Below, one piece after another: positions 8,796 through 17,881 of a stretch of 64,000 nt of DNA. The translations under genes were made by a program, and so were the position numbers. How positions within the stretch are numbered: position 1 is the first letter of the stretch; the number at the start of each line of letters is the position of its first letter. This stretch comes from Lachnospiraceae bacterium (GTDB taxonomy: Bacteria > Bacillota > Clostridia > Lachnospirales > Lachnospiraceae): the NCBI GenBank assembly GCA_015057425.1, contig SVEL01000010.1, forward strand, positions 1 to 64,000, read 5' to 3'. The notes beneath the pieces were generated by a model. That model did no database searches and had not been told where the DNA came from. It saw nothing but the letters and a program-made list of their open reading frames with translations.

Positions 8796-9836
8796 TTATT
8801 TTTTATAAATTGTATCCAGCTGTTCTTTTACCGTCTTAAGTGTTTCTACAACTTTCTCATAATCCATTCTCTTCGGTCCGATGACACCTATAGTTCCCTT
8901 CATACCATCTTCAAGCTCGTATGTAGCCGTAACCACACTACAATCTTTCATAGTCTGTACAGGAGTTTCATTGCCGATATAGACCTGTATCTCCATATTA
9001 TCTTCTTCAGAATTTTTAATAAGATGAGTAAGCTGCTGTTTTTCTTCCAATATGCTTATAAGTTCGCTTGCTCTTGCCGAATCACTTAACTCCGGATATC
9101 TGAAGAAGTTAGTTGCACCACTTGTATAAATATGTGGCTCTCCTTCTTCTGCAATTGACTCTCCGATAACTTCAAGTATCTTTCTTAACACATCTGCAAG
9201 CTTACCTGCCTGACTGGTCATCTTCTGCATAACTGCTATATTAATCTCTTCTACGGAAAGACCTGTGAGACTGCTGTTAAGCAGAATATTCAGTTTAAGT
9301 ACATCCTCATCATTTAATTCATCAGAAATATCTACGATTCTGTTCTTAATAACATTACCATCAAGAACAACTACGCATAGAAGCTGTTCACCGCTTACTA
9401 TAGAAAGCTGTACAAACTTAAGTTTATTTCTATGATACTGCGGTCCTGATATCATAGCTGCGTAATTAGTATTCGCTGCCAATATCTTCGCCATATTCTG
9501 GAGTAAGGTGTCGATTTTATCTACCTTCTTATCAAGAAAGTCCTTAAATTCATCTAATTCCTTCTCTCTGTGGTCAAGCTCCTTTTTCTTTTCATCCATC
9601 ATATGGTCAACATATAATCTATAACCTTTATCTGATGGAATTCTTCCTGCGGAAGTATGCGGCTGAAGTATATAGCCCAATTCTTCCAAATCAGCCATCT
9701 CATTTCTGATAGTAGCAGAACTGAGATTCAAATCAGTATACTTTGAAATTGTTCTTGATCCTACAGGTTCTCCGGTCTCCAGATAGTTTCTGATAATGGC
9801 CTGAAGTATCTTTAACTTACGCTCATCAAGTTCCAA
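8796..9836 (-). CDS. hrcA: Heat-inducible transcription repressor HrcA
   Basis: A 346-residue repressor that binds CIRCE and shuts off the heat-shock operon; GroEL helps it fold. The N-terminal winged helix (LDERKLKILQAIIRNYLETGEPVGSRTISK) and the RNEMADLEELGYI segment are diagnostic. I place the start at TTG 9834-9836 (MELDERKLK), with AAGGGA nine bases upstream, because HrcA proteins start at this point. The open frame extends to a TTG at 9875, but that lies inside the CIRCE operator and would add 13 non-family residues. HrcA is the first gene, so it is autoregulated. Confidence 0.95.
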   Translation of the reverse strand: MELDERKLKILQAIIRNYLETGEPVGSRTISKYTDLNLSSATIRNEMADLEELGYILQPHTSAGRIPSDKGYRLYVDHMMDEKKKELDHREKELDEFKDFLDKKVDKIDTLLQNMAKILAANTNYAAMISGPQYHRNKLKFVQLSIVSGEQLLCVVVLDGNVIKNRIVDISDELNDEDVLKLNILLNSSLTGLSVEEINIAVMQKMTSQAGKLADVLRKILEVIGESIAEEGEPHIYTSGATNFFRYPELSDSARASELISILEEKQQLTHLIKNSEEDNMEIQVYIGNETPVQTMKDCSVVTATYELEDGMKGTIGVIGPKRMDYEKVVETLKTVKEQLDTIYKK

Positions 9837-9864
9837 TACGCCACATCCCTTCTTTTTTATTTTG

Positions 9865-9891
9865 TTAGCACTCAACTCTTAAGAGTGCTAA
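9865..9891 (-). promoter_or_regulatory. CIRCE operator
   Basis: A perfect TTAGCACTC-N9-GAGTGCTAA inverted repeat, the HrcA binding site, between the promoter and hrcA. Confidence 0.99.
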
Positions 9892-9902
9892 CATCTAAAC
9901 AT

Positions 9903-9931
9903 AAGATAACACTTGCATATAATTATGTCAA
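9903..9931 (-). promoter_or_regulatory. Sigma-A promoter of the hrcA operon
   Basis: On the minus strand TTGACA (9926-9931), a 17-base spacer and TATCTT (9903-9908). CIRCE begins about 12 bases downstream, covering the likely start of transcription. Confidence 0.85.
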
Positions 9932-9984
9932 GTGTTTTCTTTAAAATTTTTATTCTGTTTTATAGTGTGGATAAAAAATTTTAA

Positions 9985-10641
9985 TTAATACCTCGATATA
10001 TAGAAAGCATCCGCAAGTTCTGCCTTTGTTATCCTTCTGCCCCAGCTTATCCTGCAATTTGTTCCATTATTATTCACTTCTACTACTTCTATATAATCAT
10101 CTGTCTTATCGATTACAAATACCGTTTGGGTATCTCCATCTACTCTCGCCTGATCACCTATTCTTAGTTTCTCATAGTCTGAGAAGCTATATGCTTCTAC
10201 TTCTGTACCAAACACATAATCACTTAACATACTTGCAAAACCTACACTTTGTCTTCCTGCCACGGCATATGGATAAGCGTCACTTGATTTTCCCTTATAT
10301 GTATTGCAATACTTAGTACTGTTCTTTGTATGATTGCAGGCTTTATCCGTAACATAATTTTTATTTTCATCATATTCATCTTCATCTATATCCATATGAT
10401 TCCAAAACCTACCATCAGGATAAAGCTCGCGCAGTTCTTCTATCTTTGATTTGATTTCAGCTTCCTTCACATCCGTATCCGGTGAAACAGACGATATCTG
10501 CCCATTAGATGAACCATGAGAATCCTCGGATACGCTTTCCGTTTCCCCGTTCTTTTCCTTATTTATATCTATAATTGTCTGTATGGCAATAAAGGCTACC
10601 ACAACAGCTATTATTCCATAAAAAATTTTTTTCTTATCCAT
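9985..10641 (-). CDS. Membrane-anchored peptidase-like protein lacking catalytic residues
   Basis: A 218-residue protein with an N-terminal membrane anchor (residues 6-24), a Ser/Glu-rich spacer, and a C-terminal domain with YPDGRFWNH (74-82), paired cysteines (Cys102, Cys112), RQSVGFA (130-136) and TQTVFVID (171-178) then SWGRRIT. This matches, from memory, a Firmicute extracellular family with the layout FPNGxYWNH ... QCxGFA ... GHSVFV ... WGR, thought to be a papain/NlpC-like amidase fold. Here the expected catalytic Cys is Ser132 and the expected His is Gln172, so the protein is probably inactive or altered in function. The start has AAGGATGAG upstream. A terminator hairpin lies only 22 bases before the ATG, so expression may depend on read-through. 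Function unknown. Confidence 0.55.
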   Translation of the reverse strand: MDKKKIFYGIIAVVVAFIAIQTIIDINKEKNGETESVSEDSHGSSNGQISSVSPDTDVKEAEIKSKIEELRELYPDGRFWNHMDIDEDEYDENKNYVTDKACNHTKNSTKYCNTYKGKSSDAYPYAVAGRQSVGFASMLSDYVFGTEVEAYSFSDYEKLRIGDQARVDGDTQTVFVIDKTDDYIEVVEVNNNGTNCRISWGRRITKAELADAFYISRY

Positions 10642-10659
10642 CTTCTCATCCTTCGTAAT

Positions 10660-10766
10660 TCAAAAAAGACCAAGCACACTTGGTCTTTTCAACAAAATAA
10701 ATGTCATACCAGGGACTATGCTGTCCCAATCCAAATTAATCATAAACTCATGAGCACCTGATACAA
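10660..10766 (-). ncRNA. Candidate short transcript (small RNA or leader) with a 27-codon ORF
   Basis: An extended -10 TGGTATAAT (minus strand, 10772-10780) is followed by about 105 bases that contain a small hairpin (GGGAC/GTCCC near 10711-10726) and end in a strong terminator (10664-10689). Inside is an ORF at 10660-10743 beginning MINLDWDSIVPGMTF, whose last codons form the terminator stem; it has only a weak ribosome site. It could be a small RNA, an attenuated leader for the gene at 9985-10641, or just the promoter and terminator of neighbouring genes placed side by side. The 200-bp gap between the genes holds nothing else I can name. Confidence 0.35.
10664..10689 (-). terminator. Strong rho-independent terminator in the 5' region of the 9985-10641 gene
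   Basis: Perfect 11-bp arms AAAAGACCAAG and CTTGGTCTTTT around a 4-base loop with a T-run on the minus strand. It lies downstream of the PemK-like gene and just upstream of the next gene's ribosome site. Confidence 0.85.
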
Positions 10767-10844
10767 AAATAATTATACCATTATATTTAAATCAGAGATG
10801 AGTAAAATAAAATTATTTTGTCACTAATATTATATGCAATTTCT

Positions 10845-11315
10845 TTATAATTGTAAAGCACTTTTAACTCTTTTCTTTATTTCATTTAAATCGTAGGAAT
10901 CCACCATACAAATATATGTACCCATTCTGCTTTTTGAAACGCAACGTATATCTTCACATTGAACAGTAGAATCATAATTAAGCATCGTATATTTTGCTTT
11001 CTTTAAAACATAGTGCCATTCATACTTAAGAACAGTTCTCGAACTATTTGCATATTTTATTTCTTTAGTAAGTGGAACTATAATAATATTTGTTGATTTA
11101 TAATTTATTCTGTTATTTGAAATAATCAAACAAGGGCGTGCTTCTAATCTGCTTTTTTCGTGCCCGATATTTTCACCCATATAACATGAATATATCGCAC
11201 CTCTGGGATATTTTACAAACTGTTGATTATTAATATTGAATCTGTCTTGTATTCGTAATTTGTTAGCCATCCAACGAAAAAAATTTTCATATTTATTGTC
11301 AATAATTCTTGCCAT
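10845..11315 (-). CDS. PemK/MazF-family protein (toxin-like)
   Basis: A 156-residue protein. From residue 37 it carries the PemK/MazF pattern: PRGAIYSCYMG, GHEKSRLEARPCLIISNN (Arg60-Pro61), NIIIVPLTKE and a later DIRCVSKSRMG. MazF-family proteins are ribosome-independent endoribonucleases paired with a small antitoxin. Residues 1-36 are an extension (basic, aromatic) not usual for MazF. No small antitoxin gene is visible next to it: the upstream side is the divergent lepA promoter and the downstream side is a non-coding gap. It may be a solitary, chromosomally fixed member, or regulated by an unlinked partner. It has its own promoter (11354-11382). Confidence 0.75.
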   Translation of the reverse strand: MARIIDNKYENFFRWMANKLRIQDRFNINNQQFVKYPRGAIYSCYMGENIGHEKSRLEARPCLIISNNRINYKSTNIIIVPLTKEIKYANSSRTVLKYEWHYVLKKAKYTMLNYDSTVQCEDIRCVSKSRMGTYICMVDSYDLNEIKKRVKSALQL

Positions 11316-11353
11316 ATAATCCCCTTTCTCAAACCACCAATTTAACTTATTAT

Positions 11354-11382
11354 ATTATATGACATTTGTCTCAAAAAATCAA
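11354..11382 (-). promoter_or_regulatory. Promoter of the PemK-like gene
   Basis: On the minus strand TTGATT (11377-11382), a 17-base spacer and TATAAT (11354-11359), back to back with the lepA promoter. Confidence 0.65.
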
Positions 11383-11396
11383 TCAAGATTTTTGTA

Positions 11397-11425
11397 TTGC
11401 TATTTTTTCTCTAAAAATGTATACT
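11397..11425 (+). promoter_or_regulatory. lepA promoter
   Basis: TTGCTA (11397-11402), a 17-base spacer and TATACT (11420-11425), about 48 bases before the lepA ATG. Confidence 0.65.
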
Positions 11426-11472
11426 ATACTAAGTTATTTAGTCAATTTATATGAAAGGTAGAGATAAACTAT

Positions 11473-13287
11473 ATGTCCACTGTTAATCAGGATAAAATCA
11501 GAAATTTTTGTATTATTGCCCATATCGACCACGGTAAGTCAACTTTAGCCGACCGTATAATAGAAAAAACCGGGCTTTTGACAGAACGTGAAATGCAGGA
11601 ACAGGTTCTTGACAATATGGATCTTGAAAGAGAAAGAGGTATAACCATTAAGTCACAGGCTGTCCGTACCGTATATAAGGCAAATGACGGAGAAGAATAT
11701 ATTTTCAATCTTATAGACACTCCGGGGCACGTTGACTTTAATTACGAAGTTTCAAGAAGTCTTGCTGCATGTGACGGAGCTATCTTAGTAGTTGATGCCG
11801 CTCAGGGTATTGAAGCACAGACCCTTGCCAATGTGTATCTTGCTCTCGACCATGACCTCGATGTTTTTCCGGTTATTAACAAGATTGACCTTCCAAGCGC
11901 CGATCCTGACAGAGTTGTAGATGAAATTGAAGACATTATAGGTATCGAAGCACATGATGCTCCCCGCATCTCTGCCAAAAATGGTATTAATATAGAAGAA
12001 GTTCTTGAACAGGTTGTAACTAAGATTCCTGCTCCAAAAGGTAATTATGATGCCCCTTTACAGGCTCTTATATTTGACAGCCTCTACGATTCATATAAAG
12101 GTGTTATCGTCTTTTGCCGTGTTATGAACGGTTCTGTAAAGGTAGGAACTACTATTAAGATGATGGCTACAGGCGCTACTGCTAATGTAGTTGAAGTAGG
12201 ATACTTCGGCGCAGGACAGTTTATAGCTTGTGACGAACTCTCTGCCGGTATGGTTGGATATATTACTGCAAGTATAAAAAATGTTAAAGATACTACTGTC
12301 GGTGATACTATAACTGATTTAAATAATCCTTGTGACGCACCGCTTCCGGGATATAAGAAGGTTAACCCTATGGTTTACTGCGGTCTCTATCCTGCAGATG
12401 GTGCCAAGTATCCTGACCTTAGAGATGCTCTTGAAAAGCTTCAGTTAAATGATGCTGCTCTTACCTTTGAGCCGGAGACCTCTATTGCTTTAGGTTTTGG
12501 TTTCAGATGTGGTTTCCTTGGTCTTTTACATCTTGAAATCATACAGGAACGTCTTGAAAGAGAATACAATCTCGACCTTGTAACTACTGCTCCCGGCGTT
12601 ATATATAAGGTATTTAAGAATAATGGCGAAGTAATAGAACTCACTAACCCTTCTAACCTTCCTGACCCTTCTGAAATAGAACATATGGAAGAGCCGATGG
12701 TTAATGCTGAGATTATGGTTACAACTGAATTTATCGGTTCTATTATGGAACTTTGTCAGGAACGTCGTGGTGTATATATAGGTATGGATTATATAGAAGG
12801 AACACGTGCTCTTCTTAAGTATGAGCTTCCTCTTAATGAAATCATATACGATTTCTTTGACGCCCTTAAGTCACGTTCACGAGGCTATGCTTCCTTTGAC
12901 TATGAATTAAAGGGATATGTAACTTCTAACCTTTGCAAGCTTGATATCCTTGTTAATAAGGAAGAAGTTGATGCGCTTTCATTTATCGTTCATTCCGCTA
13001 CTGCTTATGAAAGAGGACGCAGAATGTGTGAAAAGCTTAAAGACGAAATCCCAAGACATTTGTTTGAGATTCCTATTCAGGCAGCCATCGGAAGCAAGGT
13101 AATTGCCCGCGAGACTGTTAAAGCTATGCGAAAGGACGTTCTTGCTAAGTGTTACGGTGGCGATATCACCCGTAAGAAGAAGCTTTTAGAGAAGCAAAAA
13201 GAAGGAAAGAAGAGAATGCGTCAGGTTGGTAACGTAGAAATACCACAGGCAGCATTTATGAGTGTATTAAAATTAGATGAAGACTAA
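11473..13287 (+). CDS. lepA: Elongation factor 4 (LepA), back-translocating GTPase
   Basis: A 604-residue translational GTPase. G1 is AHIDHGKST (17-25), G2 includes [10 protein letters not shown]3 DTPGHVDF and G4 [10 protein letters not shown]. The EF-G-like domains and the LepA-specific C-terminal domain follow (ending in a basic stretch, [20 protein letters not shown]). It acts on stalled or mistranslocated ribosomes at the membrane or under ionic stress. The length is normal. hemW overlaps its last 11 bp, the usual clostridial lepA-hemW pair. Confidence 0.98.
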   Translation: MSTVNQDKIRNFCIIAHIDHGKSTLADRIIEKTGLLTEREMQEQVLDNMDLERERGITIKSQAVRTVYKANDGEEYIFNLIDTPGHVDFNYEVSRSLAACDGAILVVDAAQGIEAQTLANVYLALDHDLDVFPVINKIDLPSADPDRVVDEIEDIIGIEAHDAPRISAKNGINIEEVLEQVVTKIPAPKGNYDAPLQALIFDSLYDSYKGVIVFCRVMNGSVKVGTTIKMMATGATANVVEVGYFGAGQFIACDELSAGMVGYITASIKNVKDTTVGDTITDLNNPCDAPLPGYKKVNPMVYCGLYPADGAKYPDLRDALEKLQLNDAALTFEPETSIALGFGFRCGFLGLLHLEIIQERLEREYNLDLVTTAPGVIYKVFKNNGEVIELTNPSNLPDPSEIEHMEEPMVNAEIMVTTEFIGSIMELCQERRGVYIGMDYIEGTRALLKYELPLNEIIYDFFDALKSRSRGYASFDYELKGYVTSNLCKLDILVNKEEVDALSFIVHSATAYERGRRMCEKLKDEIPRHLFEIPIQAAIGSKVIARETVKAMRKDVLAKCYGGDITRKKKLLEKQKEGKKRMRQVGNVEIPQAAFMSVLKLDED

Positions 13288-14461
13288 TGATTTTATGGGG
13301 ATATATATACATATCCCCTTTTGTATAAGAAAATGTAAATATTGTGACTTTTTATCATTTCCTGCCGATGAGGCTGCTATAACCATGTATGTAAACAGTC
13401 TTATAGAAAGGATAACTTTTCTTGGTAAAAAGTATTGTTTGAAAGTTTCCACCGTCTTTATAGGAGGAGGTACTCCTTCAATCCTGCCGGACGGACTGAT
13501 TTCAGATATTATGGCAGCGTTAAAGAACAGCTTTGATATGTCAGATTGTTACGAAATCACTATAGAGTGTAATCCCGGAACTGTATCCGAAGAAAAGCTT
13601 ATGGAATACAAACGAAGCGGTATAAACCGCTTAAGCTTCGGACTCCAGTCAACTGATAATCACGAACTTGCATTTATAGGAAGAATTCACTCTTACGAAG
13701 ATTTTCTCCATTCCTTTAACCTTGCAAGAAAATGTGGCTTTACAAACATTAATGTTGATCTAATGTCTGCACTTCCATACCAGACATTTGACTCTTACAA
13801 AGACACTCTCTTAAAGGTTATAGCTCTTAACCCGGAGCATATTTCCTCATATAGTCTTATATTAGAGGAAGGTACTCCCATGTATTCTGTAGATACTTCT
13901 CTTCTTCCCGATGAAGATACTGAAAGAGAAATGTATTACCTGACAGATGCATTACTTAAAGAAAACGGTTACAACCGGTATGAAATATCCAATTACGCCA
14001 AACCGGCATATGAATGTGCCCACAACAAAAGCTATTGGACACGTATAAACTATCTGGGAATAGGTCTTGGCAGTTCATCTCTTATGACTTTAGATGAATG
14101 TTACAAAGGTACATCCCTGCCAATCGCTGTCAGATTCAGTGAAACCACGGATTTCAAAGACTTCTGTTCTAAGGATTATATCTATTCGGAAATTACTGCT
14201 CTTCCTTCTTATTCCACATTATCAAAGGCAGAAGTTATGGAAGAGTTTATGTTTTTAGGATTGAGACTTACAGACGGTATATCAAAGAAAAACTTTAAAA
14301 ATACTTTCGGATATGATATAGATGATATATATGACAAAGTTATTAGCGCTCTTATTGCCAAGAATCTTATTGAATATGAAGGGGATTTTCTCAAACTGAC
14401 AAAGCTCGGAATTGATGTAAGTAATTCTGTTCTCGCAGAATTTTTAGAACCTGAACTATAG
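13277..14461 (+). CDS. hemW: Radical SAM heme chaperone HemW
   Basis: A 394-residue radical SAM protein. The cluster motif CIRKCKYC (Cys16, Cys20, Cys23) follows the family start [10 protein letters not shown]; the later [15 protein letters not shown] and the HemW C-terminal domain fit. HemW-type proteins bind heme and hand it to respiratory enzymes; they were long misnamed as coproporphyrinogen oxidases, which have an extra Cys in the CxxxCxxCxC motif. Here the residue after CxxxCxxC is Asp then Phe, so it is HemW. The ATG at 13277 overlaps lepA; the ATG at 13295 (codon 7) is an equally possible start and neither has a clear ribosome site, consistent with coupling to lepA. Confidence 0.92.
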   Translation: MKTNDFMGIYIHIPFCIRKCKYCDFLSFPADEAAITMYVNSLIERITFLGKKYCLKVSTVFIGGGTPSILPDGLISDIMAALKNSFDMSDCYEITIECNPGTVSEEKLMEYKRSGINRLSFGLQSTDNHELAFIGRIHSYEDFLHSFNLARKCGFTNINVDLMSALPYQTFDSYKDTLLKVIALNPEHISSYSLILEEGTPMYSVDTSLLPDEDTEREMYYLTDALLKENGYNRYEISNYAKPAYECAHNKSYWTRINYLGIGLGSSSLMTLDECYKGTSLPIAVRFSETTDFKDFCSKDYIYSEITALPSYSTLSKAEVMEEFMFLGLRLTDGISKKNFKNTFGYDIDDIYDKVISALIAKNLIEYEGDFLKLTKLGIDVSNSVLAEFLEPEL

Positions 14462-14537
14462 TAATTTTTTACAATTTTTAGTTATTTTTTCCTTAAGAAA
14501 ATGTGATATCTGCTTATTTTAGCCGACGCTATCGTCC

Positions 14538-14573
14538 AAAGGACCAACCACAACATCTTGTGGTTGGTCCTTT
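14538..14573 (+). terminator. Terminator after hemW
   Basis: A perfect 16-bp stem (AAAGGACCAACCACAA and its complement) with a 4-base loop, followed by CTATTTTTC. The rest of the 256-bp gap holds only this and the nrdD promoter. Confidence 0.9.
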
Positions 14574-14591
14574 CTATTTTTCAATATTTTG

Positions 14592-14620
14592 TAGACTTTT
14601 AATCTGTTTGGTGTTATACT
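14592..14620 (+). promoter_or_regulatory. Promoter of nrdD-nrdG-dut
   Basis: TAGACT (14592-14597), a 17-base spacer and TATACT (14615-14620), giving a leader of about 90 bases before nrdD. No clear NrdR box pair was found. Confidence 0.6.
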
Positions 14621-14717
14621 GTAGGAGATGGAATTTGGCTTTATGTCAAATTTATATTTATAAATATGTATATACTATTAACATATAACTATTAATCTAT
14701 TTGAATTGGAGAAAGCT

Positions 14718-16844
14718 ATGAAAGTAATTAAGAGAGATGGTCGTCAGGTTGAATACGACCGTAACAAAATCGCTATTGCCATTGAAAAGGCCAATGAAGG
14801 TGTAGATATTCCTGAGAGAATATCAGAAGAAAAGATTTATAACATTATTGCTTCTATTGAATCCAGAGGCAATCAGACTATGCAGGTGGAAGATATTCAG
14901 GATATTATTGAACAAAAGCTTATGTCCGAGAAGAAATATGCTCTGGCTAAAAATTATATCCGCTACAGATATACACGCGAACTGGTGCGAAAAGCCAATA
15001 CTACTGATGATTCAATTATGAGTCTTATTAAAAACAGTAATAAAGACGTTATGGAAGAAAATTCCAACAAAAACGCTATTATCGCTTCTACTCAGCGTGA
15101 CCTTATTGCCGGGGAAGTTTCTAAGGATTTAACAAGACGTATTCTTCTTCCTGAGAAAATCGCAAAAGCCCATGACGATGGGGTGCTGCATTTCCATGAT
15201 GCCGATTATTTCCTTCAGAGTATATTTAACTGCTGCCTTATTAACATAAGCGATATGCTTGACAACGGCACGGTTATGAATGGCAAGCTTATTGAAAGTC
15301 CTAAGAGTTTCCAGGTTGCATGTACTGTTATGACGCAGATTATTTCGGCAGTTGCCAGCAGCCAGTATGGCGGACAATCTGTTGATTTAAAACATCTCGG
15401 AAAGTATCTCAGAATAACTGCCGATAAATACAGAAAACGTTATACCGAAGAATTTGGTAACAGCGTCAGTGATGAAGTTATTGAAAAAATGGTTTCTGAC
15501 CGTGTCCAGGATGACCTTAAGAGCGGCGTTCAGACTATTCAGTACCAGATTAATACTCTTATGACTACAAACGGACAGTCACCGTTTGTAACCTTATTCC
15601 TTCATCTTGACGACGAAGATCCGTACATTGATGAAAATGCACTGATTATTGAAGAGGTTTTAAGACAACGACTTGAAGGTATAAAAAACGAAAAGGGTGT
15701 ATATGTTACCCCTGCGTTTCCTAAACTTATATATGTACTTGATGAAAACAACTGTCTTAAAGGCGGTAAATTTGACTACATTACAAAGCTTGCAGTAAAA
15801 TGCTCTGCCAAGAGGCTTTATCCTGATTATATATCTGCTAAAAAAATGCGTGAAAACTATGAAGGTAATGTATTTTCCTGTATGGGTTGCCGCAGCTTCT
15901 TAAGTACATGGAAGGATGAAAACGGCAATTATAAATGGGAAGGCCGTTTCAATCAGGGTGTTGTAAGTCTTAACCTTCCTCAGATTGGTATTATCGCAAA
16001 AGGCGATGAAGAAAAGTTCTGGACATTGCTTGAAGAACGTCTCGCGCTTTGCTTCGAAGCACTTATGTGCAGACATCATGCTTTAGAAGGCACACTTTCC
16101 AATGTAAGTCCTATTCACTGGCAGTATGGTGCTATAGCCCGACTCAAGAAAGGCGAAACTATAGACAAGCTTCTTCACGACGGATACTCAACTATTTCCT
16201 TAGGTTATATCGGTCTTTACGAAGTTACAAAGCTTATGAAAGGCGTAAGTCATACAACTCCTGAAGGACAGGAATTTGCCCTTAAAGTTATGAAAAGACT
16301 TCGTAACGCTACTGACACATGGAAGGAAAATACAGGTATTGCTTTCGGCTTATATGGTACTCCTGCCGAAAGTCTCTGCTACAGATTTGCAAGAATTGAC
16401 AAGATGCGTTTTGGTGATATCCCTGATGTAACAGACAAGGGCTACTACACCAATTCTTATCACGTAGATGTACGCGAAAAGATTGATGCATTTAGTAAGT
16501 TTACCTTTGAAAGCCAGTTCCAGAAGATTTCTTCCGGTGGTGCTATTTCCTATGTAGAAATTCCAAATATGAGAAACAACCTTACTGCCCTTGAAGACCT
16601 TGTTAAGTTTATATATGACAATATCCAGTATGCCGAATTTAATACAAAGTCTGACTACTGTCATGTATGCGGCTTCGATGGAGAAATCATCATCAATGAC
16701 AAGCTTGAATGGGAATGTCCTCAATGTCACAATAAGGATCATGCAAAGATGAATGTTACAAGACGTACTTGCGGGTACCTTGGGGAAAACTTCTGGAATG
16801 TAGGAAAAACTAAGGAAATCAATTCACGTGTATTACACGTATAA
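14718..16844 (+). CDS. nrdD: Anaerobic ribonucleoside-triphosphate reductase (class III)
   Basis: A 708-residue glycyl-radical enzyme that makes dNTPs from NTPs without oxygen. An ATP-cone (KVIKRDGRQVEYDRNKIAIA, 2-90) gives allosteric control. The catalytic barrel follows. Near the C-terminus are a zinc site (CHVCGF ... CPQCHNKD) and the radical motif RRTCGYLGENFW. The start is ATG 14718, with GGAG six bases upstream; the frame is open to a TTG four codons earlier, inside the ribosome site. It is transcribed with its activase nrdG and with dut, tying dNTP supply to dUTP removal. Confidence 0.98.
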   Translation: MKVIKRDGRQVEYDRNKIAIAIEKANEGVDIPERISEEKIYNIIASIESRGNQTMQVEDIQDIIEQKLMSEKKYALAKNYIRYRYTRELVRKANTTDDSIMSLIKNSNKDVMEENSNKNAIIASTQRDLIAGEVSKDLTRRILLPEKIAKAHDDGVLHFHDADYFLQSIFNCCLINISDMLDNGTVMNGKLIESPKSFQVACTVMTQIISAVASSQYGGQSVDLKHLGKYLRITADKYRKRYTEEFGNSVSDEVIEKMVSDRVQDDLKSGVQTIQYQINTLMTTNGQSPFVTLFLHLDDEDPYIDENALIIEEVLRQRLEGIKNEKGVYVTPAFPKLIYVLDENNCLKGGKFDYITKLAVKCSAKRLYPDYISAKKMRENYEGNVFSCMGCRSFLSTWKDENGNYKWEGRFNQGVVSLNLPQIGIIAKGDEEKFWTLLEERLALCFEALMCRHHALEGTLSNVSPIHWQYGAIARLKKGETIDKLLHDGYSTISLGYIGLYEVTKLMKGVSHTTPEGQEFALKVMKRLRNATDTWKENTGIAFGLYGTPAESLCYRFARIDKMRFGDIPDVTDKGYYTNSYHVDVREKIDAFSKFTFESQFQKISSGGAISYVEIPNMRNNLTALEDLVKFIYDNIQYAEFNTKSDYCHVCGFDGEIIINDKLEWECPQCHNKDHAKMNVTRRTCGYLGENFWNVGKTKEINSRVLHV

Positions 16845-16881
16845 TTTATATGTTTATTAAAGTCTGACAGATTCATATACT

Positions 16882-16895
16882 TCTGTCCGGACAGA
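16882..16895 (+). other. 14-bp perfect palindrome between nrdD and nrdG
   Basis: TCTGTCCGGACAGA lies 11 bases before the nrdG start, overlapping the region where its weak ribosome site (TTGGA) begins. It may form a small RNA hairpin that sets nrdG translation, or be a protein site. No U-run follows closely enough to call it a terminator. Confidence 0.4.
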
Positions 16896-16905
16896 TTGGA
16901 TTTTT

Positions 16906-17454
16906 ATGAACTATGCTTCTATTAAAATAATGGATGTAGCTAATGGTCCCGGTATAAGAATGTCTCTCTTCGTAAGCGGTTGTACCCACAGGTGCAAAAA
17001 CTGCTTTAACGAAGAAGCATGGGACTTTAACTACGGCGAACCGTTTACTCAGACAGAAATAGATAAAATCATCGATTATGTTAAAGGTGATTACATCGCC
17101 GGGCTTACTATACTTGGCGGCGAACCCTTTGAAAAAGTCAATCAGCAGGGGCTTTTGCCTTTACTCCGACAGTTCAGGCAGGTTCTTCCTGACAAATCAG
17201 TATGGTGTTTCACAGGATATGACTTTGAAAAGGACATACTTGAACGTATGTGTAAAGAATGGCCTGAAACCTCTGAACTTTTGTCTTATATAGATGTACT
17301 TGTTGACGGAAAATTCATCGAAGAACTAAAAGATTTAAATCTTCGTTTCAAAGGTTCATCAAATCAGCGAACAATAATGGTGAAGGAAAGCCTTGAGAAA
17401 GGCACTGTAGTTTTATGGGACGAAAAAGGAGGACAATATGATACCAACAATTAA
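16906..17454 (+). CDS. nrdG: Anaerobic ribonucleotide reductase-activating protein
   Basis: A 182-residue radical SAM activase that puts the glycyl radical on NrdD. The cluster motif is CTHRCKNC (Cys26, Cys30, Cys33), followed by GGEPF for SAM binding. The length is slightly above the usual 155-180. It is the second gene of the nrdD transcript, and its last 17 bp overlap dut. Confidence 0.96.
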   Translation: MNYASIKIMDVANGPGIRMSLFVSGCTHRCKNCFNEEAWDFNYGEPFTQTEIDKIIDYVKGDYIAGLTILGGEPFEKVNQQGLLPLLRQFRQVLPDKSVWCFTGYDFEKDILERMCKEWPETSELLSYIDVLVDGKFIEELKDLNLRFKGSSNQRTIMVKESLEKGTVVLWDEKGGQYDTNN

Positions 17455-17881
17455 TATTAAAAAGCTTAATCCGGGTGCAATTATCCCAACTTATGGCACA
17501 GAGTATTCTGCCGGTGCAGATTTATACGCATGTATGGACACTGCCGTAACTATCAATCCCGGCAAAACAGAATTTATTCACACAGGAATAGCTCTTGAAA
17601 TACCTGCCGGATATGCCGGTCTTATATATGCAAGAAGCGGACTTGCATGTAAGAAGGGACTTGCCCCTGCTAATAAAGTAGGTGTAATCGATGCTGACTA
17701 CCGTGGTGAAATAATGGTTGCCCTTCATAATCATTCATCAGAACCGGTAACCGTAGAAAACGGCGAACGTATTTCACAACTTGTAATTACACCATTTCTT
17801 CAGGTAGCCTTCAACGAAACCGACGAACTTAGTGACACAGTACGCGGCGAAGGCGGCTTCGGCTCAACAGGAAGAAATTAA
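17438..17881 (+). CDS. dut: dUTP pyrophosphatase
   Basis: A 147-residue trimeric dUTPase that converts dUTP to dUMP and PPi. The five family motifs are present: AGADLYA, ARSGLA, GVIDADYRGE, ERISQLVI and the C-terminal RGEGGFGSTG. A strong AAGGAGG lies before the ATG, inside the end of nrdG. The gene stop overlaps the convergent spoIIP stop by 4 bp. Confidence 0.97.
   Translation: MIPTINIKKLNPGAIIPTYGTEYSAGADLYACMDTAVTINPGKTEFIHTGIALEIPAGYAGLIYARSGLACKKGLAPANKVGVIDADYRGEIMVALHNHSSEPVTVENGERISQLVITPFLQVAFNETDELSDTVRGEGGFGSTGRN

Noticed and set aside
8088-9089. A 333-codon open frame on the plus strand opposite grpE and hrcA
   Set aside because: It runs antisense to two certain genes, has a Phe- and Cys-rich composition typical of a shadow frame, and has no ribosome site.
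9837-9875. HrcA start at the TTG at 9875
   Set aside because: That codon lies inside the CIRCE operator, and the family begins at LDERKLKIL.
10660-10844. Known riboswitch class in the gap upstream of the pseudo-peptidase
   Set aside because: The short leader has a small hairpin and a terminator but no motif of a riboswitch class I can name.
14574-14717. NrdR box pair upstream of nrdD
   Set aside because: No pair of matching 16-bp palindromes (ACACwATATaTwGTGT type) was found in the promoter region.
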